DNA from: Suillus spraguei | Lineage: Eukaryota; Basidiomycota; Agaricomycetes; Boletales; Suillaceae | Length of the DNA stretch: 28,834 nt | Direction: 5' to 3' | Assembly: GCA_016800925.1 (NCBI GenBank) | Contig: JABCPU010000719.1 | Span: forward strand, 1-28,834 | Part shown: positions 17,151-27,189 of the stretch, piece by piece | How positions within the stretch are numbered: position 1 is the first letter of the stretch | Layout of the letters: the number at the start of each line of letters is the position of its first letter | Position numbers and translations under genes: made by a program | The notes under the pieces: generated by a model | Databases searched by the model: none | What the model was told of the DNA's origin: nothing | Seen by the model: only the letters and a program-made list of their open reading frames with translations

Positions 17151-17731
17151 CAAGTCAATACATTAATGGCGACATTCGAACTATGGGTAAACAGGCCAGG
17201 CTGCAACCGTCGGTCAATACGATCCTGCAACTGGACTTCTCGTTATTACCAGCAATCAGTACAGTGCCCTGGGGAACTTGAATTTCAAAATTGACGGCGT
17301 ACGTCGATTCTGTTAGCACTCACACCCCTTGTTCACCGTTTTGCACAGGAAATCTTCACTCTCACCCTAACGCCCAAATCTGGCCTCGTGCTATCAGCGC
17401 CTTGATTGGTGGTCAGCAGGATTTAATATATCCCATTGTTCGCGACATTGGCGCGCGAATTGGCGAAGGGCACTATGACTTTGTTAATGGCTACGTATCC
17501 ATGCAGCGCTTCTACACCGTGTTTGATGCCCCGGCCCCCCAACTCCCGCGTCGGTTTTCCGAAACCGAGTTCACTCCGGCCACTACCAACTAATATGGAG
17601 TTGCCAAAGTATACGAAGGATCACATTGCGACGCAAAGTAGCATATGCATTTTAGGTCAGCATCTCTATGGAAATGGACGTGAGGCAAGCCAATGCATTA
17701 ATGGTGACATTTGAACTATGGATAAACAGGC
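17151..17731 (+). repeat. Right arm: 535-bp unit with aspartic protease 3' end
   Basis: This is the plus-strand counterpart of 15561-16134. Its ends also repeat each other, but at a different point of the unit: 46 bases starting caagtcaatacattaatgg (17151-17196) recur at 17686-17731 with five differences, all transitions; the spacing is again 535. It encodes the same protease C-terminus (intron 17299-17348, GTACGT to CACAG; stop at about 17591-17593). The two arms are therefore circular permutations of one tandem unit. Confidence 0.88.
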
Positions 17732-17929
17732 GAATTGTAAATTCCTGCCACCTGGTATTGGCATGTTTTAAAGCAAACCATCTCTTGTCACACTTTATCG
17801 GGAGCATAATCCTCACGCTCGTGATGATTCGGATTGCAACTATCTCGTCATCGCTTTTTCGAGGGGACATTTTCATACGTGGCTAATACTAAGGTGCCCG
17901 ACATTGCCGTCATTGAATTCGCTAGCACA
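17732..17929. promoter_or_regulatory. Upstream region of the protease pseudogene
   Basis: Non-coding. It lies between the right arm and the TATA box and presumably holds the old promoter. No specific operator is recognised. Confidence 0.3.
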
Positions 17930-17936
17930 TATATAA
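17930..17936 (+). promoter_or_regulatory. TATA box of the protease pseudogene
   Basis: TATATAA lies 37 bases before the ATG at 17973, a plausible core promoter position for a fungal gene with a very short leader. Confidence 0.55.
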
Positions 17937-17972
17937 TGGGCCACTGAGTATGATATTGCTTTCCAGTCAGCC

Positions 17973-19443
17973 ATGTTCTCTGCTCTATTGTTAACACTTC
18001 TCCTAGTTTTGTCAATCACGGATCGCCCTATTAAAGTTGCCAATTCCCCTACCTCCGTTCCCATTACCAGTAGGCTCAATTTCTCCAATGGTACCTATAA
18101 CCTCGTGGCGCACGATAGAGCTCGTTTGCAGGCCCTCAGGGGTCCCAGCAAGCACGGACAACGTCAGAGTGACGTTCCTCTGACAAACAAATTTTCTGTC
18201 TACACCATATCAGTTGGTATTGGCACCCCCCCATAAGCTGTGAGTTCAATACTGAAAGAACATGCGGCTGCTAATGCGTTATTGAAGACAACTTGATCCT
18301 CGATAGCGGTAGCGCGATCACATGGGTTGGTGCCCGTACTCCGTACCAGGCAACCCCCACCAAGCTCCGTATGCGCACCTGTATCGTTCATTTACGATCT
18401 GTCCCGGCATGAACGGTGTGATATTACAATATGATATCATAAGTTGAAAATACTTACGATTATCTATAGGAATTATGTACTCGACGACCGTCACTGTCGC
18501 TCCTGGGCTCACCGTCACCAAGCAGGCGATCGGTGTTGCTGATCAGCACTGGGTTTCGTTGGTTTTGACGGTGTCCTTGGCATCGGGCCTGCTGCCTTGA
18601 CACTCAACACCCTGACTTTAGCCGCGACAGTGACGTTCCCGACATGTCACTGTCAACCTGGCTAACAAAAACACATTCCTGCGAATATTCTTGGTGTCTT
18701 TTTCAAGCCCTACGCCGGTTCGCCGGAAGAAACCGCTGGACAACTCACCTTTGGTGGAACTGACAATAATTTGCACACCAATGAAATTACATACACGTAA
18801 GCTACCTCAGTTCCTAGATCAATCCAGACTGATAGCGATTGTTTTGTTTCAGTCCTATCCCCATGTCTGGCCTGTATCGGACCATTGGGGTATCCACAGC
18901 GCATCACATACGGCGACACCTTAATCTTACCAAACACCGTTGGTATTGTCGATTCTGGCCAACGCCTTATTTCGATTGCCACCGGTGTGTATCCACTAAA
19001 GTGCAGCGAGTAATGATGGTCTAATCAGCATTCGATAGAGGCCTTTGAGCTAGTACCAGGATGAAACGGCGGTGAACACGATCCTGTGACTGACTTCTCG
19101 TTATTACCAACGATCAGTACAATGCCCTGCGAGACCTGGATTTCCATATTGGCGGCGTACGTCAATTCTGTTAGCACTCACACCCCTTGTTCACCGTTTT
19201 GCATAGGAAACTTCTCTCTCACCCCTAACGCCCAGATCTGGCCTCGTGCTATCAACGCCTGATTGGTGGTCAGAGGATTTAATATATCTCATTGTTCGCG
19301 ACATTGGCGCGCGAATTGGCGCATGGGACTATGACTTTATTAATGGCTACGTATTCATGCAGCGCTTCTACACCGTGTTTGATGCCCCCAACTCCCAGCG
19401 TCGGTTTTCCGCAACCGAGTTCACTAGGGCCACTACCAACTAA
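17973..19443 (+). pseudogene. Secreted A1 (pepsin-like) aspartic protease, decayed
   Basis: The frame begins MFSALLLTLLLVLSITDRPI, a signal peptide. A propeptide follows (ITSRLNFSNGTYNLVAHDRA), then mature enzyme (VYTISVGIGTPP). A missing C in the seven-C run at about 18227-18233 creates a TAA; after a possible intron the frame resumes as NLILDSGSAITWVGA with the first catalytic Asp at 18302. Further pieces in shifting frames are TTVTVAPGLTVTKQAIGVAD, GFVGFDGVLGIGPAALTLN, FKPYAGSPEETAGQLTFGGT, the second Asp region GIVDSGQRLISIATG (18951), LLVITNDQYNALRDL and the C-terminus (NAQIWPRA, DIGARIG, FMQRFYTVFDAP, TRATTN). Introns at 18797-18852 and 19157-19206 are clear. Both active-site motifs are DSG, not the usual DTG. 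Several indels show it is dead. It is a diverged relative of the two fragments upstream. Confidence 0.88.
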
Positions 19444-20278
19444 TATGGAAGTTGCCAAAGTATACGAAGGATCATTTTGCGACGCAAAGTAGCACATGTA
19501 TCTCAAGGTTGTATGTACTATATACTCTTCTTAAATATGGCTCAGGAAGTCTTATTCGTTGGGTGGGTTTCTGTATGATTAGATCATAGCAATGCAAGGG
19601 ACACCCCTTCGGTCGGCTTTCTTTCTACATATATCAAGCACGAAAGGCCGCCGGAGCTTGATCACATCTCTGTCCACCACGTCATGATGTGTTATTTTGT
19701 TCCTGTGTCATTCGGCTCTTTACGTTCCCTGAGTGCTTATTTTTTTACGATTCCTTGTACACTGCAACTGCGACGACGATATATCATTTTACATAATATT
19801 ATCAAAATTATACAGAATATTAGAATTAAATAATATATAAATGTATTGTACAACAGATGAGAAAGATACCATAGTGCGCGACGAGAATTAAGGGGCAGCA
19901 GGGTGTGAAGCGAAAAGAGCTGCCAGGATACGAGGTTGCCGAGAGGATCAAGTGTTTGAACATTGAGATTTTGAAGTTGGTAGGAAAGGTGAGGAGCGGA
20001 GACAAGAGTCGGACACTGGGATACAAACGAGGCTGATTAACGCAGTGAAGCATCATCATAAAACGCACAATACATACACCTCGGCATGAAGACACCCACA
20101 ATTCCTCAAAGTCCACTTCAACCGCGCCAAACGCTATCAACCTCAGTAAAATGTTGGAGCTCACTCTCACCACACACTGCGTTTTCCCTGATAAATGACC
20201 TATAGGCTCGTACAATAAGATACTTCGTATATAGGACTTGAAGACAGATGATGTGTTGAAGCAGATGGAAGTGGAGTG
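19444..20278. other. Intergenic, no supported gene
   Basis: AT-rich around 19780-19850. A 160-residue minus-strand frame (20308-19826) starts inside the hAT terminal repeat and has no recognisable family, so I do not call it a gene. Confidence 0.4.
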
Positions 20279-20286
20279 ATATGTAA
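20279..20286. repeat. hAT target-site duplication ATATGTAA (left)
   Basis: The same 8 bases follow the element at 23219-23226. Eight-base duplications are typical of hAT transposons. Confidence 0.9.
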
Positions 20287-20310
20287 TAGGGTACGGACGA
20301 AAAGTCAATT

Positions 20311-20367
20311 GTTAATAACACTGCTAATAAAGGCGTGTTAATAACATGTTAATAACGTGTTAATAAC
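20311..20367. repeat. Subterminal GTTAATAAC repeats
   Basis: Exact copies at 20311, 20337, 20348 and 20359, and a weaker one (GTTAATAAG) at about 20397. One exact copy lies near the other end at 23182. Clusters like this next to hAT termini bind the transposase in characterised family members; here that is inferred. Confidence 0.7.
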
Positions 20368-20601
20368 AGGCACACGACCATGGGGGGTTGACACAGTGTT
20401 AATAAGTCTATTGACCCCTGTAGTCTTGGTGAGTCGCCCTCTGACCTTCTGTTGTTCCTTGCAGATCATTGACTTCGACGTTTACAATGCAAATCTTGCA
20501 GGGAAGCAAGCTATGGTCTGACATGGGACTCGAGTGTCTCACAACGAAACTTTCAACTGGTTTCCCCTCCCTCCGAGTCTTACACCAGTCGAGCACTCGA
20601 A

Positions 20602-21545
20602 ATGGTTGACACGAAAGCCTCAGATGATGGTATTCTTATTATTCCTGTATCAGTGCAATCAATTATTCTCCCAGATCAGAATCTGTCTGTCTCATCATTC
20701 CTTCAATTCCCACTCCGTCAGCTTCGATTACGACTGCTCCGCCATTGCACGAATACTTTGACACTGACCCCCCGCCTGAGGACACCTCATATCTCAATTA
20801 TCTCTGCATGCAGCCGCTTCCCCGGCTTGCAGTTCTGCACCAGCTCCTAGAAGGGGTGCAACATGCAAGATTAGATGGTAGCTGGTCTATTGTATATGCT
20901 CATGCTGACATCAATCAATCTTTTCCATTCTGGATTCTGACGTTTTGGCGCCAAGCATATACTCTCCTTGACATCCAAAACAATGGCGACAGGCAGAAGC
21001 CTTCCTTACCAAACGCCAATCCAATCCAGTGGCCTCTACCTTCCATCTTGCCTTGAGCAGGTTATCTTGGTCAGGCTCCACAAAAGGTTTCTGTGACTGG
21101 TCACCCATTCATGACCTTGCAGATTTCGCATCGCAGAAATGGCTAACCGATACAAATATGAATATGATGTTGGACATTGTATATGGAGACAAGGATGTAG
21201 CATCGAACCATACCTTCGAAACTGCATATTTTGTGCCGTTACTATTACTCGCACATGATGAGCGTGCCAAGAAAGATTATTTGACCTCACGGGAGGCGAA
21301 ACCTTTTCGCAATGCCGCCGAGCAGTTGTTCAAGGGACACTACAAAAGCCTTGGTATCCCTTGCCATATCCACGAGAACCATTGGACTGCAGTTCTGATC
21401 AATGCAGAGGACCAGAAAGTCTTCTATGGAGATTCATTTGGCGCAGCTATTCCAAATAACCTGAAGGCAGCCATTGACTGGTGGCTCTCGCACCATTCAC
21501 CAACTCCCTTGACGTGGGATGATCTACAGATTTCCTGCCAGGAGG
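20602..21545 (+). pseudogene. Ulp1-like (C48) cysteine protease region, truncated
   Basis: SUMO-specific-protease-like domain in pieces. The part from 20602 (MVDTKASDDGILIIPVSVQS) shifts frame near 20711 into a stretch (PPEDTSYLNYLCMQPLPRLA) typical of the region before the domain in mushroom proteins, and shifts again near 21030. The core follows: WLTDTNMNMMLDIV, then the catalytic His in HENHWTAVLIN (about 21380), the Asp in VFYGDSFG (21431) and the oxyanion-hole Gln in ISCQED (about 21539). The catalytic Cys that should follow within about 6 residues is absent, because hAT sequence begins there. A possible intron lies upstream (GTGAGT 20429 to CAG about 20463). Such proteases remove SUMO-like modifiers; this one is inactive as read. 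Confidence 0.72.
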
Positions 21546-23147
21546 ATACGCACTCGGACGTGTAAGGCTACAAAAGGGGATAACTCGAGGAATCGAAGGA
21601 ATTGGCAAAACACGCTTTGCCACTATCTGTGCTGCCGCTATCTCTGTTCAGCGCTGCCTCCCAGCATTGCGAGAACTTGTTGACACTGGATCAATCAAAT
21701 TTCCAGGCAAGGTACGTGGTTTTCGCACCCCATCTATTATCAAACTCATCGGTTACTACAGAAAGCAGACTTAGCAAGCATAATCAAGTCTGGAAGCCAT
21801 CGTGGATTGAACTTTAAACTAGGCCTTGCCCGTTTCATTGATGTTCAGGGCCAATTGCAAAGGCTATCGTGTGTCTTGAGTCAACGCAGACAAATCCGGC
21901 CGATGTGTACAAATATTGGTTGGCAATTTGCAGATGCATCAAACAGATATTTGAGGATTCGTCGAGTGGTTTTAATGTCGAAGAGATGGGCCAAATTTAT
22001 GCTATCATCAATTCCCGCTTTCGTGAGCAGCTCGAAGATGGACCAGCTGACTGCTATCTTGCGGCTTTGTGCTTAGATCCACGTATGTTTCACTCATTCT
22101 TCACCTTTGATCCTTATCTCACATGAGACAGGTTACGTTCGCAGTGCAATCCTATATAACCCGCTCTCTCTCAAAATCAAGGTCCCTCATGTTCCTTCAA
22201 CAGTTGCGCCAGATATCCTCACATCACCAACTTACATCCGAGTTTTCAAGTACCTCAAAATTGTCATTGAAGCCGAGTTCAAATCCCAGCACAACCCACT
22301 CTCAAAGGAAAAAACGGCTGCTGATGTTTGTGAAGCTTTTGTGCGCCAGTTTGAGCGCTATGTAAAAGGACAGTACCCTTTTGATGTGATGGTGGATGCT
22401 GGTCAGGGCATCCTCTCATACTGGACTCACTTAATGAAGATACCTGAAGGTTGCATACTCGCTGTGAGTTTTAGCCAATCCTGACTACTTGTAACTCAGG
22501 CTTTATCTCCAGTGTATCGCAGAAAAACTTTATTCAATCAAGCCCTCATCTATACCCGAGGAACAAATGTCAGTATTCACAAGGATGAATACAGCAGCCA
22601 GGAACCGTCAACATGTCCGGACACTGGTGGACATGACTCAGATTCGACAATGGCATATGTATGATCCAAAGGTCAGTGTCCTATTCAGTGGCCTGTATTG
22701 ACAACTCACGTCTCTTAGAAAATGGTTGGAAGACGGCACCCAGACATTTCATTCGGCAATCTCGACTCCATCATTTCAACACCCAAAGAACCAGCTGCTC
22801 ATCAAAGCCACGAGCCTACTGGCAGCTATCTATCTGTGGGCACAGATGAGCAGGAAGAAATTCTCGAAGACAAAAAAGACACATGGCTTGATGAGAAGCT
22901 AGCAGCCGAACCAGCGCAGGATTCAGCCTTCGACATCGAAGTAGATGCAAACCTTTATGCACCAATTGTCACCAAAGCATTGTCTGATGAATGCAAGGAA
23001 AGTCCTATCAACGGCCTGGGTGGTGATGCTACTGAGGATGATGCTGACCTAGAGGACAAGGACAGAGTGGGGCGGAAAATTTTGGTAGTAGCTACAGCAA
23101 AAATCGTCATTTTTTGGTCACATGACTGTGTAATAACATGCTTGTAA
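21546..23147 (+). pseudogene. hAT transposase, C-terminal half, five exons
   Basis: Starting in another frame from the Ulp1 part, it reads ITRGIEGIGKTRFATICAAA then VQRCLPALRELV. Introns with GT-AG ends are 21712-21761, 22083-22131, 22464-22512 and 22672-22718 (47-50 bases), and every junction keeps frame. Exon 2 gives LNFKLGLARFIDVQG, then (after one frameshift near 21860) AIVCLESTQTNPADVYKYWL and YLAALCLDPR. Exon 3 gives SPTYIRVFKYLKIVIEAEF and GILSYWTHLMKIP. Exon 4 holds the dimerisation region (CIAEKLYSIKPSSIPEEQMS, then RQHVRTLVDMTQIRQW). Exon 5 is an acidic tail to the TAA at 23145-23147. The zinc-finger N-terminus and the first catalytic Asp residues are missing. Confidence 0.85.
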
Positions 23148-23218
23148 ATAACCCTACGCAACCGCTTGCTTTTTAACACAGGTTAATAACAGCGAGTTGA
23201 CTTATCGTCCGTACCCTA

Positions 23219-23226
23219 ATATGTAA
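23219..23226. repeat. hAT target-site duplication ATATGTAA (right)
   Basis: Matches 20279-20286. The next base, 23227, is the first base of the MITE inverted repeat. Confidence 0.9.
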
Positions 23227-23644
23227 CATCAGGAAATCATGAGTTTACCTATTCCTTACTTATTTCAAACTTTTCCCACTTATTCCAAATGGATCTACTT
23301 ATTTCTCTTAAATTACCACCTGGTCCCAACTGAACTATCAGGATCTGTTAGCCATCATTATAAATGTGTGCTATAAAATTATTGGACTCTTAATTTGCAA
23401 AATAGTACCTCAAGAGAATATTTGAGAAATAAAATCATCAGCATTAATGTGTCACTCGAGCTTCATACTAGTCACTAATTGTTGGTCTTATGCAATGAAA
23501 CTTGTCTCTCAGGCCCAACAAAACATATTGGAATACTCAATTTTGAAGCAGTTGTCAAATTTCAGAAAAAAAGTAGGTCCATTTGAAATAAGTGGGAAAA
23601 GTTTGAAATAAGTAAGGAATAAGTAAACTCATGATTTCTTGATG
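23227..23644. mobile_element. MITE with 74-bp inverted ends
   Basis: 418 bp, non-coding, AT-rich. The arms 23227-23300 and 23571-23644 are reverse complements at 70 of 74 positions, beginning CATCA(G/A)GAAATCATGAG and containing repeated ACTTATT words. No clear target duplication is seen, and the hAT lies directly against the left arm. Superfamily unknown. Confidence 0.82.
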
Positions 23645-23698
23645 AAGCACGCCGGCTTACCTGAGTTCCCATAATCAGTACATATACCGCCGCTGATG

Positions 23699-23717
23699 CT
23701 GAAAGCTAAGCTTTCAG
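23699..23717. repeat. Short palindrome, 9-bp arms
   Basis: CTGAAAGCT, one A, then AGCTTTCAG. A second small hairpin (CACC, TTTT, GGTG) follows within 15 bases. The rest of 23645-24001 has nothing recognisable. Confidence 0.5.
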
Positions 23718-24004
23718 TATTTCACCTTTTGGTGTAACGGTTATGGGGGCGGCGGTCTGACCATGTTACATGACCCTAACTTGTTCGCACCGTCCTTAAC
23801 CTTCGCCAGAAACTGATGGACTCCGCCACGGGGTCGATGCTGGAACGAAGGATGCATCAATGCCAATAGTTGAATGAATGATCCTGATAAGCTCACGTAC
23901 CGAGCTTCCACCCATTGCTTCACTGGTTGTGTGAGCGGAATCCCTCTGAGTCGATGAGTTGCCTTTTCTCATTGTGAATAGCAGATAAGGATCAGAATCA
24001 GTGG

Positions 24005-24540
24005 CACATCAGTGGTTTTGGAGTTTTTTCACTATGCAAAATTTGTTTCAAAATGTAATTGATAATTTGGCATTCTTACTATACATTTTGATGCGGTGAA
24101 AATACAAAATTTAGAAGAGCAGGAAAATCCTGGACGAAATTCTACATTTCATACACCATTTTGACACATGAAAAGAAAGTAATTTAACCAACAGCGAGAT
24201 TTGAATCAAAATGATTGAACATTTTGATTCGAATCTTGCATGAAGTAAAACTCCTTTCAAACTGGCAAATGTGTTTTTAATGCTTTAATTTCAATTTTCC
24301 TAAAATTTCACCCCATGCAATACTTGAATCAAAATGTTCAATCATTTTGATTCAAATCTCACTGTTAGTTAAATTACTTTCTTTCATGTGTCAAAATGGT
24401 GTATGAAATGTAGAATTTGTCCAGGATTTTCCCGCTCTTCTAAATTTTGTATTTCACGCATCAAAATGTATAGTAAGAATGCCAAATTTATCAATCACAT
24501 TTTGAAACGCATAGTGAAAAACTCCGAAACTGCCGATGTG
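24005..24540. mobile_element. Foldback element with about 240-bp inverted arms
   Basis: 536 bp, flanked by TGG at 24002-24004 and 24541-24543 (3-bp duplication). It begins CACATCAG and ends with the inverted counterpart GATGTG. The arms pair along almost their whole length (for example ATTCTACATTTCATACACCA in the left arm and its complement in the right). Near the middle each arm carries its own hairpin (GAATCAAAATG ... CATTTTGATTC). No coding capacity. CAC-type ends and a 3-bp duplication hint at CACTA/EnSpm-like mobilisation, which is uncertain. Confidence 0.82.
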
Positions 24541-24543
24541 TGG

Positions 24544-25378
24544 GAAGCTTGGGACGTACTGACATAAAATAGAGGCTATTATTAGTACTAGGGGTTCGTG
24601 GTGCGAACTTATGACCTTGCTCCGATTTAAACTTTAATAAGTCTCACAGGGCCACATCTGTGGCAGGGCCCGCTACCTCTTTTTCGTGAAAAACCGGATG
24701 TTTTCTAGGTAGTACTGGCATTTATTGTTATTAACACTTGGCTCTCTAAATGGATGTGCCATGTTCTTCTCTCAACGTTCTGTTCTCTATTCTGGCTTCT
24801 GGTCTTCCGAGCAGACTTCTACTCTTTGAAGTGTCATTTCCTTCTTGATTTGCGTGTGTTCTCTCTAATTAGGTCAGAATTTGGCTAAAACAGCGTTCAG
24901 TGATTTTCATGTGGACTGTGTGGTGCCGAGTCAGTCACTCTTCAAAGGTATATAAGTTGACAGTGTGGGATCAGTCTCCTCTCTAACTTGTGATCCTCTC
25001 CTAGCTTCTCAGGCCTTAAAAGGTGGGCTGACCATGTGCGGTTCACTCTTCATAGACCTGACCATGGTCTTGCAAGCCCCGTAGTTGCAATGGAGGGATC
25101 AATCACCCTTCAATGTTAGCTTAGATTTTGAAATGACTGGCATTACTTGCCCTTGGTTCAAAAATGTTAGTGACTACATGGAGCATTTCACCAGTTACAT
25201 CTTGGATGATCATATTTCTATGATCACTACACTTTCCAGCAGCTTCTTGCATCTTGTCCACCTTTCCAGAGGTTCGGGGTTCAGGCTGATAGTGATTAGG
25301 TTTGAACCTGTTTGAACCTCTTTTTTGTAGGCTTCACACTTTTTTAAAAAATATGCAAGTATTTATTGTCGCATCAAA
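24544..25378. other. No gene; small hairpins and a TATA-like site
   Basis: A hairpin GCCACA-TC-TGTGGC lies near 24652. AGTACTAG near 24587 faces CTAGGTAGTACT near 24706. A TATATAA near 24950 is followed by a pyrimidine-rich stretch that looks like a fungal start region, but the 76-residue frame at 25085-25315 has no recognisable family. Confidence 0.35.
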
Positions 25379-25439
25379 ATGTCTAAATCTAACATTGATT
25401 GCAGAAATCCGAATATGCTTGCAAATATATGGGCTACTG

Positions 25440-25692
25440 CTGTGGCTTTCAGAACCTTCCTTTGGACTTGTCTAAACTCACCTGCATTCATTTATGCTTC
25501 TTTGTGTGCTTGTTTGGATTTGCCTGTATTTGTCTGCGCTTGCCTGCACTCGTTTGGACCTGCCTGGACTGCATTCATCTGCGCTTGCCTGCACTCTTTT
25601 GCACTTGCCTGCACTTGTTTGGACTTGCCTGGACCTGCTTGCATTCATTTGTACTTCCCTGCACTTGTTTGGACCTGCCTGGACTTGCATGC
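25440..25692. repeat. Minisatellite of about 12-bp units
   Basis: Irregular tandem units such as tgcctgcact, tgcctggact, cgtttggacc and gcattcattt repeat for about 250 bases. The plus strand gives Cys/Leu-rich and the minus strand Gln/Ala/Lys-rich spurious frames. The array ends abruptly at the start of the LTR at 25693. Confidence 0.8.
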
Positions 25693-26162
25693 TGGTTACA
25701 ATCGTACGTGCCCCTATTCATTTTCTTACTTCATTTACCTTGTATATTACGTAACATGACTCTGACTCATATGCTCAACGCATCTGTACTATAGTTGCCT
25801 TCCTTCTTTGGATACGCACTTACACTCACGTTCTCTTGGTCTGTGCGCACATATTGGCCTATTTAAGCACAGTGTACTTGTAGTAGATTCCTACTTTAAT
25901 CTTACTGGGTTTTACCTGGAATCTCCTTCGCTTAGGTCTCCAACCTAAGTCGTCTTGAATCGTCTCTAAGTCTAAGCACTCCTTAGCCTTAGTCTCTATT
26001 CTCGCGGATACCTCTTAGACTTGTCTTTGAGGCTGAACCCTTGATCGTACTCGGAACGCGTTCCTTGTACTTTCACCTTGTCTCTTTTGACATTGTAAGA
26101 ACTCCCAGCAGACCGTCTGTGTCTTTTCACTGTCGCTGGTGACGCCACCCCAGTTCGTAACA
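25693..26162 (+). repeat. 5' LTR of the second copy
   Basis: About 470 bp. It starts TGGTTAC instead of TGTTAC (one extra G) and ends GTAACA. TATTTAAG near 25859 and the self-primer ACTTTAATCTT at 25893-25903 are kept, as is its partner at 26164-26174. Confidence 0.93.
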
Positions 26163-26358
26163 AAAGATTAAAGTCCTTTTGATCGTCGACTATCCAGTCT
26201 TCGACCCTGAACCCTGATCGCTTAGATCAGCAGACTAGCGTACGCGTACGCTGAGCAGATTGTCAAGAGAAGCCCTCTGACAGAAGAAAGCCCTACGGAC
26301 AGCAAGACAGCGCGTGTAGGCACCGAGAAAGTATAACTCATCAGAAGAATCATCAACC

Positions 26359-27189
26359 ATGTCGACCAAAGAATTCGAATACAAGATCGGTCAACCGATT
26401 GGTTTTGATGGAGATCGTGATAACTCTCGCGAGTTTATCCAGTCGTGCAACTTGCACTTTGACATCAATGAAAAGCTTTACACCACCGACAAGCAGAAGA
26501 TCATCTACATAACATCCTTCATGACCGAAAGAATGCCAAGTCTGGAAGGAACAATTCCTTGAACACGCCCAATCTACCGACACTTCGGGACAAAAAGTTG
26601 GTTATGGGACGATGGTGGATTTTATGAAGAGCTTCAAAGAAGCATTCGAACCAGTGGATACCAGAATGACCGCGCTTACACGCCTTAGAGATCTCAAACA
26701 AGGAACTGGAGATCTTCACACCTATGTCGCCGACTTTGAGGCACTTGCAGCCAAGGCTCATATCACCGATAACGCACGAAGATCCAGTTCTTCCAAGACG
26801 GTCTTAATTGGGGTATCCTTACAAAGCTTTTCAATACGGGATGTCTCCGAAATATTCAGAGATGTTGTGTTGCAATGCGTTGCTATTGACAACGCCCATC
26901 ATCGGCTTAACGCCATGAGGACACGTCATGTTCCACAACAGAAGAAGAAGAACTACGGGAATGCACGGTATATTCCGAACCGTGATTCCAACGCAATGGT
27001 CGTAGATCGAATCTCCGACATGGAAAGATCCGAATGCATGAAGAAAGGGCAATGCTTCGGATGCAGAAAGACAGGACACCGCATCCATAATTGTCCTGAC
27101 AGAAAGAAGAAGACCCCGCTCCGACAAACCGAAGTCAAAGGGAAGAAGAAGATGAAGAAACCGTGAGACGGATTGTTGAGGATTTTTGA
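26359..27189 (+). pseudogene. gag: Gag of the second copy, frameshifted
   Basis: It starts MSTKEFEYKIGQPIGFDGDR exactly as the first copy. A one-base loss near 26527 breaks the frame; further indels near 26775-26840 and at about 27141 scramble it. The zinc knuckle CFGCRKTGHRIHNC is intact in its local frame (about 27055-27096). TTTTTGA at 27183-27189 preserves the recoding site. Confidence 0.9.

Larger units (their letters stand above)
20287..23218 (+). mobile_element. hAT transposon carrying a Ulp1-hAT chimera
   Basis: 2932 bp. Ends are TAGGGTACGGACGA in inverted orientation: 14 bases perfect, then 7 of the next 8. They are flanked by ATATGTAA. TAGGG fits the hAT terminal consensus (as in maize Ac), and an 8-bp duplication fits the superfamily. 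Next to the left end GTTAATAAC occurs four times (20311-20367), with one copy near the right end (23182-23190), as expected for transposase-binding subterminal repeats. Inside, on the plus strand, a Ulp1-like protease region joins the C-terminal half of a hAT transposase. The element cannot make a full transposase, so it is non-autonomous, probably an internal-deletion derivative. Confidence 0.9.

Noticed and set aside
17291..17348. ATG start of the 100-residue protease-like frame (and its mirror at 15965)
   Set aside because: The first 19 or so residues are mostly intron (GTACGT to CACAG); the real exon upstream is in another frame.
19826..20308. 160-residue minus-strand frame
   Set aside because: It starts within the hAT terminal repeat and crosses the target duplication, with no recognisable domain.
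24587..24620. tRNA-like stretch (ggttcg then gcgaac)
   Set aside because: No acceptor, D or anticodon stems can be folded around it.
25379..25794. Three overlapping Cys/Leu-rich frames
   Set aside because: They are translations of the minisatellite and run on into the LTR.
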